Shown here piece after piece: positions 8,738 to 17,728 of a stretch of 64,000 bases of DNA. Below the pieces are notes generated by a model. That model searched no databases. It had not been told where the DNA came from and worked only from the letters and a program-made list of their open reading frames with translations. Where the stretch lies: assembly GCF_039535475.1 (NCBI RefSeq), contig NZ_BAAAXG010000028.1, positions 310,001-374,000 on the forward strand. Direction: 5' to 3'. The DNA is from Streptomyces showdoensis. GTDB taxonomy: Bacteria > Actinomycetota > Actinomycetes > Streptomycetales > Streptomycetaceae. Both the position numbers and the translations under genes were made by a program. Within the stretch, counting starts at the first letter, position 1; every line of letters begins with the position of its first letter.

Positions 8738-9805
8738 CTACGCCGTGACCTCCGGCTCGTCCTCGCTGCCGGGCACGTACCGCAGGACGCCCCACATGGC
8801 GTGGTCGTCGGGGAGGTCCCCCGGGCCGTTCTGCTCGCAGCCGGCGAGCTCCTTGCGCAGGGCGGCGGCGTCGACGCCGGTGCCGATGAGGACCAACTGG
8901 GTCAGCCGCTCCTCGCCCGCGGGCCAGGGCTCGGGACGGAATCGCAGGAAGCGGCCGACCGCGTGGACGCCGTAGCGGTTGGCCGGGTCGGCGGCTCCGA
9001 AGTCGACGAAGCCCTTGATCCGGTAGAGGCCCTCGGGGCGCCCGTCCAGGAAGGCCATCAGGCGGCGCGGGTGCAGCGGCGTCGCCGTGCTGAGGGAGAC
9101 CGTGTCGTAGGCGGCGTGCGGGTGGGCGTGCCCGTCCGCCCCGCCCGTCTCGTCGTATCCGTACAGGATGTCCTCGATGGACATCTGCCCCTCGATCTCG
9201 TCCTCCGGCACGACCCGGTCGAAGAGCAGCTCGGGGTCGATCCGTCCGTGCGCGGCCTCGGTGACCGCCGCCCTCGGGGCGAGCGCGGCGACCGTCTCGC
9301 GTACGGTCCGCAGCGCCTCGGCCGGGACCCGGTCGGCCTTGTTGACGACCACCAGGTCGGCCGCGGCGAGATGCCGGTCGGTCTCCGGGTGCCGCGCGCG
9401 GGTGGCGGCGAACTCCGCGGCGTCGACCACCTCGATCAGCCCGCCGTACACGATCCGCTCGTTCTCGCTGGCCAGCAGCATGCGGACCAGTTCCTGCGGC
9501 TCCGCGAGGCCGCTGGCCTCGATCACGATCACGTCCAGGCGGACCTCGGGCCGGGTGAGCACCTCCAGGTACTCGTCGAGCTCGCTCGCGTCCACCGCGC
9601 AGCACAGACAACCGTTGCCGAGCGAGACGGTGGAGCCGACCTGCCCGGCGACGGTCATGGCGTCGATGCCGATGTCTCCGAAGTCGTTGACCATGACCCC
9701 GATCCGCGTCCCGCGCGCGCTGCGCAGCAGATGGTTGAGCAGGGTGGTCTTCCCCGCCCCGAGAAACCCTGCCAGGACGACGACGGGGATCTGCTGGGTG
9801 GTCAC
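8738..9805 (-). CDS. CobW/COG0523 family GTPase, metal-chaperone type
   Basis: 355 aa. GTG at 9805 follows GGAGGAAAG at about 6 bp. Walker A is GFLGAGKT (residues 13-20), the family metal site is GCLCC (65-69), and base recognition is NKAD in VVVNKADRV. A His-rich spot (DGHAHPHAAYD) precedes the C-terminal CobW_C domain. COG0523 GTPases deliver zinc or other divalent metals to client proteins. No cobalamin genes flank it, which argues for a zinc-type role rather than CobW itself. I see no Zur box in the short upstream region, and no partner gene is next to it. It converges on the monooxygenase with a 15-bp gap. Confidence 0.9.
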   Translation of the reverse strand: MTTQQIPVVVLAGFLGAGKTTLLNHLLRSARGTRIGVMVNDFGDIGIDAMTVAGQVGSTVSLGNGCLCCAVDASELDEYLEVLTRPEVRLDVIVIEASGLAEPQELVRMLLASENERIVYGGLIEVVDAAEFAATRARHPETDRHLAAADLVVVNKADRVPAEALRTVRETVAALAPRAAVTEAAHGRIDPELLFDRVVPEDEIEGQMSIEDILYGYDETGGADGHAHPHAAYDTVSLSTATPLHPRRLMAFLDGRPEGLYRIKGFVDFGAADPANRYGVHAVGRFLRFRPEPWPAGEERLTQLVLIGTGVDAAALRKELAGCEQNGPGDLPDDHAMWGVLRYVPGSEDEPEVTA

Positions 9806-9942
9806 GGGTCTTTCCTCCGGTCCCTTCGGTGCCCGCGCGGGTCGTCGGTGCCCGCGCGAAGCCCCCAGGATAGGCAGGCCGTGCCCAGGATCCGGGCAGC
9901 GGCATTTCCGGTCGGCGCCCTCGTCCCCGTACGGTTTCCGCC

Positions 9943-11688
9943 ATGAGCCCCGCAGCCCCCACCCCCGCGCGGCCGCCCGTCCGCCGGCGCAGGTTCGGGT
10001 GGCCGCGCCGGATGTTCTCGCAGGTCCTGCTGATGCAGCTGGCCATCGCCACCGGTGTGACGGTGCTGGCCACCGGGCTCTTCCTGGCTCCGCTGAGCGC
10101 CCAGCTCGACGACCAGGCGATGCGCCGGGCCCTCGCGATCGCCCACACCACGGCCTCCCCGCGGGTGGCCGCCGACCTGCTGTCCACCCGGCCCTCCGCA
10201 CAGGGGCCGGTGCAGGCCGAGGCGGAGCGGATCCGGCGGTCCACGGGCGCCGAGTACGTGGTGGTGATGGACACCCACGGGATCCGCTGGTCCCACACCG
10301 ATCCCGCCCAGATCGGCCGGATCGTCTCCACCGACCCCAGCGAGGTGCTCGCCGGCCACGAGGTGATGGAGATCGACAGCGGCACCCTGGGCCGCTCCGC
10401 GCGCGGCAAGGCGCCGCTGCGGGACGGCAGGGGCGAGATCGTCGGCGCGGTCTCCGTCGGCATCGAGTACGACAGCGTCCGCGACCGGCTCCTGGCCGCG
10501 ATCCCCGGCCTGCTCGCGTACGCCGGCGGTGCCCTGGCCGCGGGCGCGCTCGCCGCCTACCTGATCTCGCGCAGGCTCCAGCGCCAGACCCACGACCTGG
10601 CCTTCTCCGACATCTCGGCGCTGCTCGCCGAGCGCGAGGCGATGCTGCACGGCATCCGCGAGGGCGTGGTGGCCCTCGACCGCACGGGCAGGATCCGGCT
10701 GATGAACGACGAGGCCCAGCGGCTGCTCGGAATCGGCCCCGAGGCGACCGGGCGCCCGCTGGACGAGGTGCTGGGATCCGGCCGCACCGCGGACGTCCTC
10801 GCGGGTCGCGCCACGGGCGAGGACCTGGTGACGGTGCGCGGCAACCGGGTGCTGATCGCCAACCGGATGCCGACCCACGACGGCGGCGCGGTGGCCACCC
10901 TGCGCGACCGCACCGAGCTGGAGCGGCTGGGCCGCGAGCTGGACTCGACGCGCGGCCTGATCGACGCCCTGCGCGCTCAGGACCACGAGCACGCCAACCG
11001 GATGCACACCCTGCTCGGCCTGCTCGAACTGGAGATGTACGAGGAGGCGGCCGACTTCGTCAACGAGGTCGTCGGGGTGCACCGCACCACTGCCGAACAG
11101 GTCACCGAGAAGGTCCGCGACCCGCTGGTCGCCGCGCTGCTCGTCGGCAAGGCCACCGTCGCCGCCGAGCGGGGCGTCTCCCTGCGCATCGCCCCCGGCT
11201 CGCTGCTCCCGGACCGCCTGGTCGACCCGCGCGAGCTGGTCACGGTCGTCGGCAATCTCGTCGACAACGCCCTGGACGCCGCCTCCGGCACCGCCGACGC
11301 GCGCGTGGAGGTGGACCTGCGGGCCGAGGGCCGCGCGGTCGTCCTGCGGGTCACCGACAGCGGCCCCGGCGTTCCGGCCGAGCGGCGCGAACTGATCTTC
11401 ACCGAGGGCTGGACCACCAAGGAGCTCCCGGCACACGGCAAGCGCGGCCTGGGGCTCGCCCTGGTGCGCCGGCTCGCGGAGCGCCGGGGCGGCGCCGCCC
11501 GGGTCGGCACGGGCGCGGAGGGGGGCGCGGAGTTCACCGTCGTCCTGCCGGACGCGCTGCGCGAGGCCGAACCGTCGGTGCCCGCTCCCTCCGGAGGGAT
11601 CGCCGGGGAGAGCGCCGGAGGGATCGCGTCCCGGGGCTTCGCAGGAGCCTCCGAGGACGCTCCCCACACCTTCGGGGAGGCCCGGTGA
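9943..11688 (+). CDS. Sensor histidine kinase, CitA/DcuS type
   Basis: 581 aa. Domain order: basic N-terminus; TM1 about 26-50; a periplasmic-type sensor of about 130 residues resembling the single-Cache domain of CitA/DcuS (VVVMDTHGIRWSHTDPAQIG); TM2 about 183-207; a PAS domain about 228-325; then a SpoOB-like dimerisation helix with the phospho-acceptor H348 in RAQDHEHANRMH. The ATPase has N-box residues N438/N442 (GNLVDNALDA), G1 DSGPG (472-476) and G2 GKRGLGLALV. CitA/DcuS kinases sense extracellular carboxylates. Its stop overlaps the response-regulator start (GTGA), and it faces a carboxylate-type symporter operon. Confidence 0.94.
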   Translation: MSPAAPTPARPPVRRRRFGWPRRMFSQVLLMQLAIATGVTVLATGLFLAPLSAQLDDQAMRRALAIAHTTASPRVAADLLSTRPSAQGPVQAEAERIRRSTGAEYVVVMDTHGIRWSHTDPAQIGRIVSTDPSEVLAGHEVMEIDSGTLGRSARGKAPLRDGRGEIVGAVSVGIEYDSVRDRLLAAIPGLLAYAGGALAAGALAAYLISRRLQRQTHDLAFSDISALLAEREAMLHGIREGVVALDRTGRIRLMNDEAQRLLGIGPEATGRPLDEVLGSGRTADVLAGRATGEDLVTVRGNRVLIANRMPTHDGGAVATLRDRTELERLGRELDSTRGLIDALRAQDHEHANRMHTLLGLLELEMYEEAADFVNEVVGVHRTTAEQVTEKVRDPLVAALLVGKATVAAERGVSLRIAPGSLLPDRLVDPRELVTVVGNLVDNALDAASGTADARVEVDLRAEGRAVVLRVTDSGPGVPAERRELIFTEGWTTKELPAHGKRGLGLALVRRLAERRGGAARVGTGAEGGAEFTVVLPDALREAEPSVPAPSGGIAGESAGGIASRGFAGASEDAPHTFGEAR

Positions 11689-12377
11689 TCGGCGTCCTGG
11701 TCGTCGACGACGACACGCGGGTGGCGTCGATCAACGCCGCCTACGTGGCCAAGGTGCCCGGCTTCCAGGTGGTCGCCGTCGCCCACTCGGCGGCGGAGGC
11801 CCTGGCCCGGCTCGACGAGGCCGAGACCCTCGTGGACCTGATCCTGCTCGACCACTACCTCCCCGACGGCAACGGCCTCGCGGTGGTGCGCGAGCTGCGC
11901 GCCCGCGGCCACCAGAGCGACGTGATCATGGTGACCGCGGCGCGCGACGTGGCGACGGTCCAGGCGGCGATGCGGCACGGGGCCCTGCAGTACCTGGTCA
12001 AGCCGTTCAGCTTCGCTGGGCTGCGGGCCAAGCTGGAGGCGTACGCGGCGCTGCGGCGGGCCCTGGAGGGTGGCGGGGAGGCCGAGCAGGCCGAGGTGGA
12101 CCGGATCTTCGCGGCGCTCTCGGCGGGCACGGTCGCCCCCGAGCTGCCGAAGGGCCACTCCCCCACGACGGCCGAGCTGGTGCGGCAGGTGCTGCTCGCG
12201 GCGGAGGGCGCGCTGTCGACGCAGGAGATCGCCGAGCGGGCCGGGGTGAGCCGGCAGACCGCCCAGCGTTATCTCAAGCTCCTGGAGCGGACCGGCCGGG
12301 TCCGGCTCTCCCTGAAGTACGGCGAGACGGGCCGCCCGGAGCACCGGTACGAGTGGGCCGCCTCCGCGAGCCGCTGA
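11685..12377 (+). CDS. Response regulator, CitB/DcuR type
   Basis: 230 aa from the GTG that overlaps the kinase stop. The receiver domain has D8/D9, the phospho-acceptor D56 in LLDHYLPDG, T84 and K106 (VKPF). The C-terminal half carries a helix-turn-helix STQEIAERAGVSRQTAQRYLK characteristic of the CitB/DpiA family, ending in GRPEHRYEW. Likely target: the convergent symporter/DUF485 operon 200 bp away, by analogy with citrate or C4-dicarboxylate regulation; this is inference from context. Confidence 0.94.
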   Translation: MIGVLVVDDDTRVASINAAYVAKVPGFQVVAVAHSAAEALARLDEAETLVDLILLDHYLPDGNGLAVVRELRARGHQSDVIMVTAARDVATVQAAMRHGALQYLVKPFSFAGLRAKLEAYAALRRALEGGGEAEQAEVDRIFAALSAGTVAPELPKGHSPTTAELVRQVLLAAEGALSTQEIAERAGVSRQTAQRYLKLLERTGRVRLSLKYGETGRPEHRYEWAASASR

Positions 12378-12382
12378 GGCGC

Positions 12383-12484
12383 GCACGGCGGACGGCGGAC
12401 GGCGGACGGCGCACGGCGCACGGCGGAGACTGCCGGGGCACCCGCCCCGGCACCCGCCCCGGCACTCGTACCGGCACTCACACC
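12383..12484. repeat. 7-bp and 12-bp tandem repeats between convergent genes
   Basis: Two adjacent arrays. First, about six units of the 7-mer (G/C)ACGGCG run from about 12383 to 12427. Then four 12-bp units start at 12437, 12449, 12461 and 12473: two exact GGCACCCGCCCC copies, then GGCACTCGTACC and GGCACTCACACC. They lie between the stop of the response regulator and the symporter stop. No gene is seen in 12378-12589. Confidence 0.85.
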
Positions 12485-12589
12485 GCCGTAGAGCGCCATG
12501 GACCGCCCGTGGAGCGCCTGGCCCGCCCTGGCCGTCCGGAGCCACCCCTGGCCGCCCCTCTCCCCGTCTCGGCCCGCCCTCGGTCCTGC

Positions 12590-14182
12590 TCAGACGGCGC
12601 CCGCGCCCGTGAGCGCCCGTACCTCCGTCTCGGCGTGCCGGGCCTCGTCCGGCGGCTCCGGTGAGGTGACCGTGCCCAGCCAGCCCGCGAGGAAGCCGAG
12701 CGGGATGGAGACCACCCCCGGGTTCTGCAGCGGGAAGAGCTGGAAGTCGACGCCCGGGAAGAGGGATTCCGGGCTGCCGGAGACCACCGGGGAGACCAGG
12801 ACGAGCAGGACGGCGGGGAGCAGTCCGCCGTACACCGACCAGACCGCGCCCCGGGTGGTGAAGCGGCGCCAGAACAGCGAGTAGAGCAGCACCGGGAGGT
12901 TCGCGGAGGCCGCGACGGCGAAGGCGAGTCCGACGAGGAAGGCCACGTTGAGGTCGCGGGCGAGCAGGCCGAGGCCGATCGCCGCCACCCCGATCCCGGC
13001 GGCGGCCCACCGCGCGACGGTCACCTCGCTGTACTGCTTCGCGTGGCTGCGGCGCAGCGAGGCGTAGAGGTCGTGGGCGACGGAGGCCGAGGAGGCGAGC
13101 GTGATGCCGGCCACGACGGCGAGGATGGTGGCGAAGGCGACGGCGGCGACGACCGCGAAGAGGACGGTGCCGCCGGTGGAGCCCGCGCCGCCGCCGAGAT
13201 CGAGGGCGAGGAGGGGTACGGCGGTGTTGCCGGCGCTGTTGGAGGCGCGGACGGCGTCGGGGCCGACCAGGGCCGCGGCGCCGAAGCCCAGGACGATCGT
13301 CATGAGGTAGAAACAGCCGATGAGGCCAATGGACCACACGACCGAGCGGCGGGCGGCCCGCGCGGTGGGCACGGTGTAGAAGCGGGACAGGATGTGCGGC
13401 AGTCCCGCGGTGCCGAGGACCAGGGCGAGGCCGAGGCTGACGAAGTCGACGCGGGCGGTCCAGTCGCCGCCGTAGCGCAGCCCGGGGGCGAGGAAGGCCC
13501 GGCCGTGGCCACTGCGGTCGGCGGCGGCGGTGAGCAGCTGGTCGAAGTCGCCGTGGAAGCGGAGCAGGACGAGCACGGTGAGGGTGATCGTGCCGGCCAT
13601 CAGGAGCACGGCCTTGACGATCTGGATCCAGGTGGTGGCGCGCATGCCGCCGAGCGACACGTACACGACCATCAGCGCCCCGACGCCGATCACGGTCCAG
13701 GAGCGGGCCGCTTCGCTGGTGCCGCCGAGGAGGAGGGCGACCAGGCTTCCGGCGCCGACCATCTGGGCCACGAGGTAGAGCACGGAGACGGTGACCGAGG
13801 AGGTGCCGGCGGCGATGCGGACGGGGCGCTCGGCCATCCGGGAGGCGACGACGTCGGCGAGGGTGAACCGGCCGCAGTTGCGGACCAGTTCCGCGACGAG
13901 CAGGAGCACGACCAGCCAGGCGACGAGGAAGCCGACGGAGTACAGCATGCCGTCGTAGCCGAAGAGGGCGATCAGCCCGGAGATGCCGAGGAAGGAGGCG
14001 GCGGACATGTAGTCGCCGGCGATGGCGAAGCCGTTCTCCATGGGCGAGAAGAGCCGCCCTCCGGCGTAGAACTCCTCGGCCGAGCCCTGCCGTTTGCGGC
14101 CGACCCAGGTGGTGATCCCGAGGGTGACCGCGATGAAGAGGCTGAACAGCACCAGGGACAGGGTCTGGTGGTTTCCGGTCAC
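12590..14182 (-). CDS. Sodium:solute symporter (SSS), acetate/monocarboxylate type
   Basis: 530 aa with about 13 hydrophobic segments. GTG at 14182 overlaps the upstream DUF485 stop (GTGA). Family features include the N-terminal WVGRKRQGSAEEFYAGGR segment and the sodium-site stretch AGDYMSAASFLGISGLIALFG. Together with a DUF485 partner this is the ActP/YjcH arrangement, which imports acetate or other short monocarboxylates with Na+. The substrate is not provable here. The convergent CitA/CitB-like system is the probable regulator. Confidence 0.92.
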   Translation of the reverse strand: MTGNHQTLSLVLFSLFIAVTLGITTWVGRKRQGSAEEFYAGGRLFSPMENGFAIAGDYMSAASFLGISGLIALFGYDGMLYSVGFLVAWLVVLLLVAELVRNCGRFTLADVVASRMAERPVRIAAGTSSVTVSVLYLVAQMVGAGSLVALLLGGTSEAARSWTVIGVGALMVVYVSLGGMRATTWIQIVKAVLLMAGTITLTVLVLLRFHGDFDQLLTAAADRSGHGRAFLAPGLRYGGDWTARVDFVSLGLALVLGTAGLPHILSRFYTVPTARAARRSVVWSIGLIGCFYLMTIVLGFGAAALVGPDAVRASNSAGNTAVPLLALDLGGGAGSTGGTVLFAVVAAVAFATILAVVAGITLASSASVAHDLYASLRRSHAKQYSEVTVARWAAAGIGVAAIGLGLLARDLNVAFLVGLAFAVAASANLPVLLYSLFWRRFTTRGAVWSVYGGLLPAVLLVLVSPVVSGSPESLFPGVDFQLFPLQNPGVVSIPLGFLAGWLGTVTSPEPPDEARHAETEVRALTGAGAV

Positions 14183-14652
14183 CGGCGCACCCCCCGGGTC
14201 ATCTCCTGGGTGTCCCAGCGCAGTTCGAGGGCGGCCCGGTCCCGGCGCAGCCGGGCGTGCCGGGCGTACGCCCAGGTCAGCAGGAAGGTGGTGGCGAACT
14301 GGCCGAGTCCGGCGAGCATCGCCACGTTCACGGCTCCCGCGACCGGCCGGGCCATGAGGCCGGGGGCGGCGGTCGCGGCGACGACGTAGGCGAGGTACCA
14401 GAGGAGGAAGCCGGCGGCGGCCGGGAAGACGAACCGGCGGTAGCGGCTGCGCACCTCCTGGAAGGCGGGGCTGCGCTGGACCTCCAGATAAATGTCGGCC
14501 GCGCTGGGGGCCTGCTGCCGGGGGAAGCCGCCGTGCGGTCCCGCGGCGGCTGTATCGACCTCGTCGTGCCCGCCCCGGCCGGCGGCCGGCACCTCGTACC
14601 AGGGGTCGTCGACCCGCACCGCCGCGGGTTCGCGCCCGTCCTGCTTCTCCAC
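14179..14652 (-). CDS. DUF485 membrane protein, symporter partner (YjcH-like)
   Basis: 157 aa if started at the GTG at 14652, which follows AAGGAGAG at 9 bp; the open frame extends about 30 codons further upstream without an RBS. Residues 1-60 are hydrophilic, then VQRSPAFQEVRSRYRRFVFP leads into two transmembrane helices (FLLWYLAYVVAATA and ATTFLLTWAYARHA), the DUF485 pattern. It is translationally coupled to the SSS symporter. YjcH-type proteins accompany ActP; their molecular role is unclear. Confidence 0.88.
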   Translation of the reverse strand: MEKQDGREPAAVRVDDPWYEVPAAGRGGHDEVDTAAAGPHGGFPRQQAPSAADIYLEVQRSPAFQEVRSRYRRFVFPAAAGFLLWYLAYVVAATAAPGLMARPVAGAVNVAMLAGLGQFATTFLLTWAYARHARLRRDRAALELRWDTQEMTRGVRR

Positions 14653-14773
14653 CGGTGAACTCTCCTTGTCAGCGAACCGTTTCGGCCGCGTGCCCAAGGA
14701 TGGACAGAGCGGGAAGATCCCGGACTCTTCTCCCGTGCTCTTCACCCCATTAGGTGACGGATCCCCCTATACG

Positions 14774-14817
14774 CCTGACCGGCCCGTCCGATAGGCATAT
14801 CGGGCGGGCCGGTCAGG
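14774..14817. terminator. Hairpin terminator downstream of parE
   Basis: Perfect 13-bp arms CCTGACCGGCCCG (14774-14786) and CGGGCCGGTCAGG (14805-14817), 28 bp past the parE stop. The 18-base loop contains a smaller CCGAT/ATCGG stem. Confidence 0.8.
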
Positions 14818-14844
14818 GGGTGGTGCCGGGCGCGCCGGCGCGCG

Positions 14845-16962
14845 TCAGGCGTCGATGCGCGAGCGGTCGAGGGTCGCCGCGGAGCTGGTGATGAACTCCT
14901 TGCGGGGAGCCACGTCGTTGCCCATGAGGAGGTCGAAGACCTGCTCGGCCGCCTCCAGGTCGCCGATGTTGATCCGGCGCAGGGTGCGGTGGCGCGGGTC
15001 CATCGTGGTCTCCGCCAGCTGGTCCGCGTCCATCTCGCCGAGGCCCTTGTAGCGCTGGATGGAGTCCTTGTAGCGGACGCCCTTGCGCTGGAACTCGAGC
15101 AGCGTCTGGCGCAGTTCGCCGTCCGAGTACGTGTAGACGTACTTGTCCTGGCCCTTCTTGGGCTGGATCAGCTCGATGCGGTGCAGCGGCGGCACGGCGG
15201 CGAAGACCCGGCCGGCCTCGACCATGGGGCGCATGTAGCGCTGGAAGAGGGTCAGCAGCAGGCAGCGGATGTGCGCGCCGTCGACGTCGGCGTCGACCAG
15301 CAGCACGATCTTGCCGTAGCGGGCGGCGTCGATGTCGAAGGTGCGGCCCGAGCCCGCCCCTATGACCTGGATGATCGCTCCGCACTCGGCGTTCTTGAGC
15401 ATGTCCGAGACGGAGGACTTCTGGACGTTGAGGATCTTGCCGCGGATCGGCAGCAGCGCCTGGAACTCGCTGTTGCGGGCCAGCTTGGCGGTGCCGAGCG
15501 CGGAGTCTCCCTCGACGATGAAGAGCTCGCTGCGCTCGACGTCGTCGCTGCGGCAGTCGGCCAGCTTGGCCGGCAGCGAGGAGGTCTCCAGCGCTGTCTT
15601 CCTGCGCTGCGCCTCCTTGTGCTGGCGGGCCGCGATCCGGGTGCGGGCGGCGGCGACGGCCTTCTCCAGGACGGCGCGGGCCTGGGCCTTGGCGTCGCGC
15701 TTGGTGGAGGTCAGGAAGGCCTTGAGCTCGCGGGCGACCACGGTGGCGACGATCCGGCGGGCCGCGGAGGTGCCGAGCACCTCCTTGGTCTGGCCCTCGA
15801 ACTGCGGCTCGGCGAGGCGGACGGTGACGACCGCGGTGAGGCCCTCCAGAGCGTCGTCCTTGACGATGTCGTCCTCGGCGACGCGCAGCAGCTTGGCGGA
15901 GCGGAGCACCTCGTTCACCGTCTTGGTGATCGCCTGCTCGAAACCGGAGACGTGGGTGCCGCCCTTGGGGGTGGCGATGATGTTGACGAAGGACTTGACC
16001 GTGGTGTCGTAGCCGGTGCCCCAGCGCAGGGCGACGTCGACGCCGAGCTCCCGGGTGACCTCGGTGGGGGTCATGTGGCCGCGGTCGTCGAGGACCGGGA
16101 CGGTCTCCTTGAAGGTGCCCTGGCCGGTGAGGCGCAGCACGTCGCAGACGGCCTTGTCCTGCGCGAGGAACTCGCAGAACTCGCTGATGCCGCCGTCGAA
16201 GCGGAACGTCTCCTCGCTCTTGCCCACGCCCTCCAGGTCGCGCTCGTCGCGGACGACCAGGGTGAGGCCGGGCACGAGGAAGGCGGTCTGGCGGGCACGC
16301 TGGTGCAGCGTCTCCAGGTTGAGCTTGGCGTCCTTGAGGAAGATCTGGCGGTCGGCCCAGTAGCGGATGCGGGTGCCGGTGCGGGTCTTGGGGACGCGCT
16401 TGCCCTTGAGGAGGCCGCCGGACGGGTCGAAGGGGCTGTCGGGTCCCTGCTCGGTGAACATCCCGGGGACGCCGCGGCGGAAGCTGACCGCGTGCGTGGC
16501 ACCGTTGCGGTCGACCTCGACGTCGAGGCGGGCGGAGAGGGCGTTGACCACGGAGGCGCCGACGCCGTGCAGACCGCCGGAGGCCGCGTACGAGCCGCCG
16601 CCGAACTTTCCGCCGGCGTGCAGCTTGGTCATGACGACCTCGACGCCGGAGAGCCCGGTCTTGGGCTCGATGTCGACGGGGATGCCGCGCCCGTTGTCGC
16701 GGACCTCGACGGAGCCGTCCTCGTGGAGGATCACGTCGATGTGGTCGCAGTACCCGCCCAGGGCCTCGTCGACGGAGTTGTCGATGATCTCCCAGAGGCA
16801 GTGCATCAGGCCGCGGCTGTCGGTGGACCCGATGTACATACCGGGTCGCTTGCGAACCGCTTCGAGCCCTTCCAGGACGAGCAGGTGCCGCGCGGTGTAG
16901 TTGGAACCGTCACGGTCTGCGGTCAGCAGCGCACTGGACGGCACGGACGTCTCGGCGGTCAC
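14845..16962 (-). CDS. parE: DNA topoisomerase IV subunit B
   Basis: 705 aa from GTG at 16962 after GAGGAG. The GHKL ATPase shows EIIDNSVDEALGG, DNGRGIPV and the lid loop GLHGVGASVVNALS. The transducer domain is followed by a TOPRIM domain with EGDSALGTAKLARN and DADVDGAHIRCLL, then the PIRGKILNV and YKGLGEMDADQL segments of type IIA B subunits. It supplies the ATPase and part of the Mg-binding cleavage site of topoisomerase IV with ParC. The EGDSAL (rather than EGDSAG) motif and the ParC gene nearby favour ParE over GyrB. Confidence 0.95.
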   Translation of the reverse strand: MTAETSVPSSALLTADRDGSNYTARHLLVLEGLEAVRKRPGMYIGSTDSRGLMHCLWEIIDNSVDEALGGYCDHIDVILHEDGSVEVRDNGRGIPVDIEPKTGLSGVEVVMTKLHAGGKFGGGSYAASGGLHGVGASVVNALSARLDVEVDRNGATHAVSFRRGVPGMFTEQGPDSPFDPSGGLLKGKRVPKTRTGTRIRYWADRQIFLKDAKLNLETLHQRARQTAFLVPGLTLVVRDERDLEGVGKSEETFRFDGGISEFCEFLAQDKAVCDVLRLTGQGTFKETVPVLDDRGHMTPTEVTRELGVDVALRWGTGYDTTVKSFVNIIATPKGGTHVSGFEQAITKTVNEVLRSAKLLRVAEDDIVKDDALEGLTAVVTVRLAEPQFEGQTKEVLGTSAARRIVATVVARELKAFLTSTKRDAKAQARAVLEKAVAAARTRIAARQHKEAQRRKTALETSSLPAKLADCRSDDVERSELFIVEGDSALGTAKLARNSEFQALLPIRGKILNVQKSSVSDMLKNAECGAIIQVIGAGSGRTFDIDAARYGKIVLLVDADVDGAHIRCLLLTLFQRYMRPMVEAGRVFAAVPPLHRIELIQPKKGQDKYVYTYSDGELRQTLLEFQRKGVRYKDSIQRYKGLGEMDADQLAETTMDPRHRTLRRINIGDLEAAEQVFDLLMGNDVAPRKEFITSSAATLDRSRIDA

Positions 16963-17397
16963 GCGGTTCGCTCCTCGCTGAATTTGAAATCTGGCCCGGT
17001 GGGGTAAGGCCCGGCGTCGGTCACCGGTCAGAGGGTACCGATGCCTGGTAGAGCCGTTGTAACGCCACCCACCTGATTCCTCATGCTAGTCCAGGGTCGC
17101 ATGGATGTTCGATCCCTCGATGGGGTGACGCGAACATCACGTTCCCTTCCAGGCATGAACCATTTAGGGTTCGGGCACGTCCTCATGAACAACCGGCAAC
17201 CCGCCGGGAGGATGCGACCACACACAGCAATGCGAAACCCGTAGAGCGAAGCAATACGGCTCATTCGCCGCCAACCGGCAGCAGACAGCCACCTTGGGAA
17301 GAAGAAGTTTCGAGGAAAAGCCACGAGCGGGAACGTTTTCGGCCTGGTTGGATGTTGACCCTGGTACGACAGCTCGTCGAGCTAGAGAAGAGGCGAC
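16963..17397. other. parE / DUF7455 divergent intergenic region
   Basis: 435 bp without a credible gene; the open frames here have no RBS and no family features. It should hold the divergent promoters. Visible signals: an 8-bp inverted repeat GATGTTCG (17104-17111) / CGAACATC (17131-17138), and a TTGACC hexamer at 17355-17360 about 40 bp before the DUF7455 start with only a weak -10. Confidence 0.5.
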
Positions 17398-17628
17398 GTG
17401 ACTACTGTTCTGACCCCCGCGAGCCCCCTGACGGCCGCTGACCGCTGCGACCGCTGCGGCGCCCAGGCATACCTGCGCGTCGTCCTGACGAGCGGCGGTG
17501 ACTTGCTCTTCTGCGCCCACCACGGACGCAAGTTCGAGCCGGAACTCAAGAAGATCGCCGCAGAAATACAGGACGAGACGGACCGGCTCACCGACGTGCC
17601 GGCCCGCACGATGGGCGACGAGCACTGA
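17398..17628 (+). CDS. Small zinc-ribbon-like protein (DUF7455)
   Basis: 76 aa from GTG at 17398. It contains CDRCGAQAYLRVVL and, 23 residues after the second cysteine, CAHHGRKFEP, giving a CxxC...CxxH metal site in a small beta-rich fold, followed by a charged helix. This short protein is a constant neighbour of parE and hrdB in Streptomyces. Function unknown; metal binding is inference from the Cys/His spacing. Confidence 0.85.
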   Translation: MTTVLTPASPLTAADRCDRCGAQAYLRVVLTSGGDLLFCAHHGRKFEPELKKIAAEIQDETDRLTDVPARTMGDEH

Positions 17629-17676
17629 CGCTTCTCATCCACGACGAGCCAGGAGCCGGTAGCTGACGACCGGCCG

Positions 17677-17718
17677 ACGGGCGGTCACCCCCGCAGCACA
17701 AGGGGGGTGACCGCCCGT
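17677..17718. terminator. Bidirectional terminator, DUF7455/trypsin
   Basis: 16-bp arms ACGGGCGGTCACCCCC (17677-17692) and GGGGGTGACCGCCCGT (17703-17718) with a 10-base loop, between two convergent genes. Confidence 0.85.
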
Positions 17719-17728
17719 TCTCACACCG

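Noticed and set aside
17028..17642. Minus-strand open frames around the parE/DUF7455 gap
   Set aside because: No RBS and no family motif; partly antisense to the DUF7455 gene and covering its promoter region.
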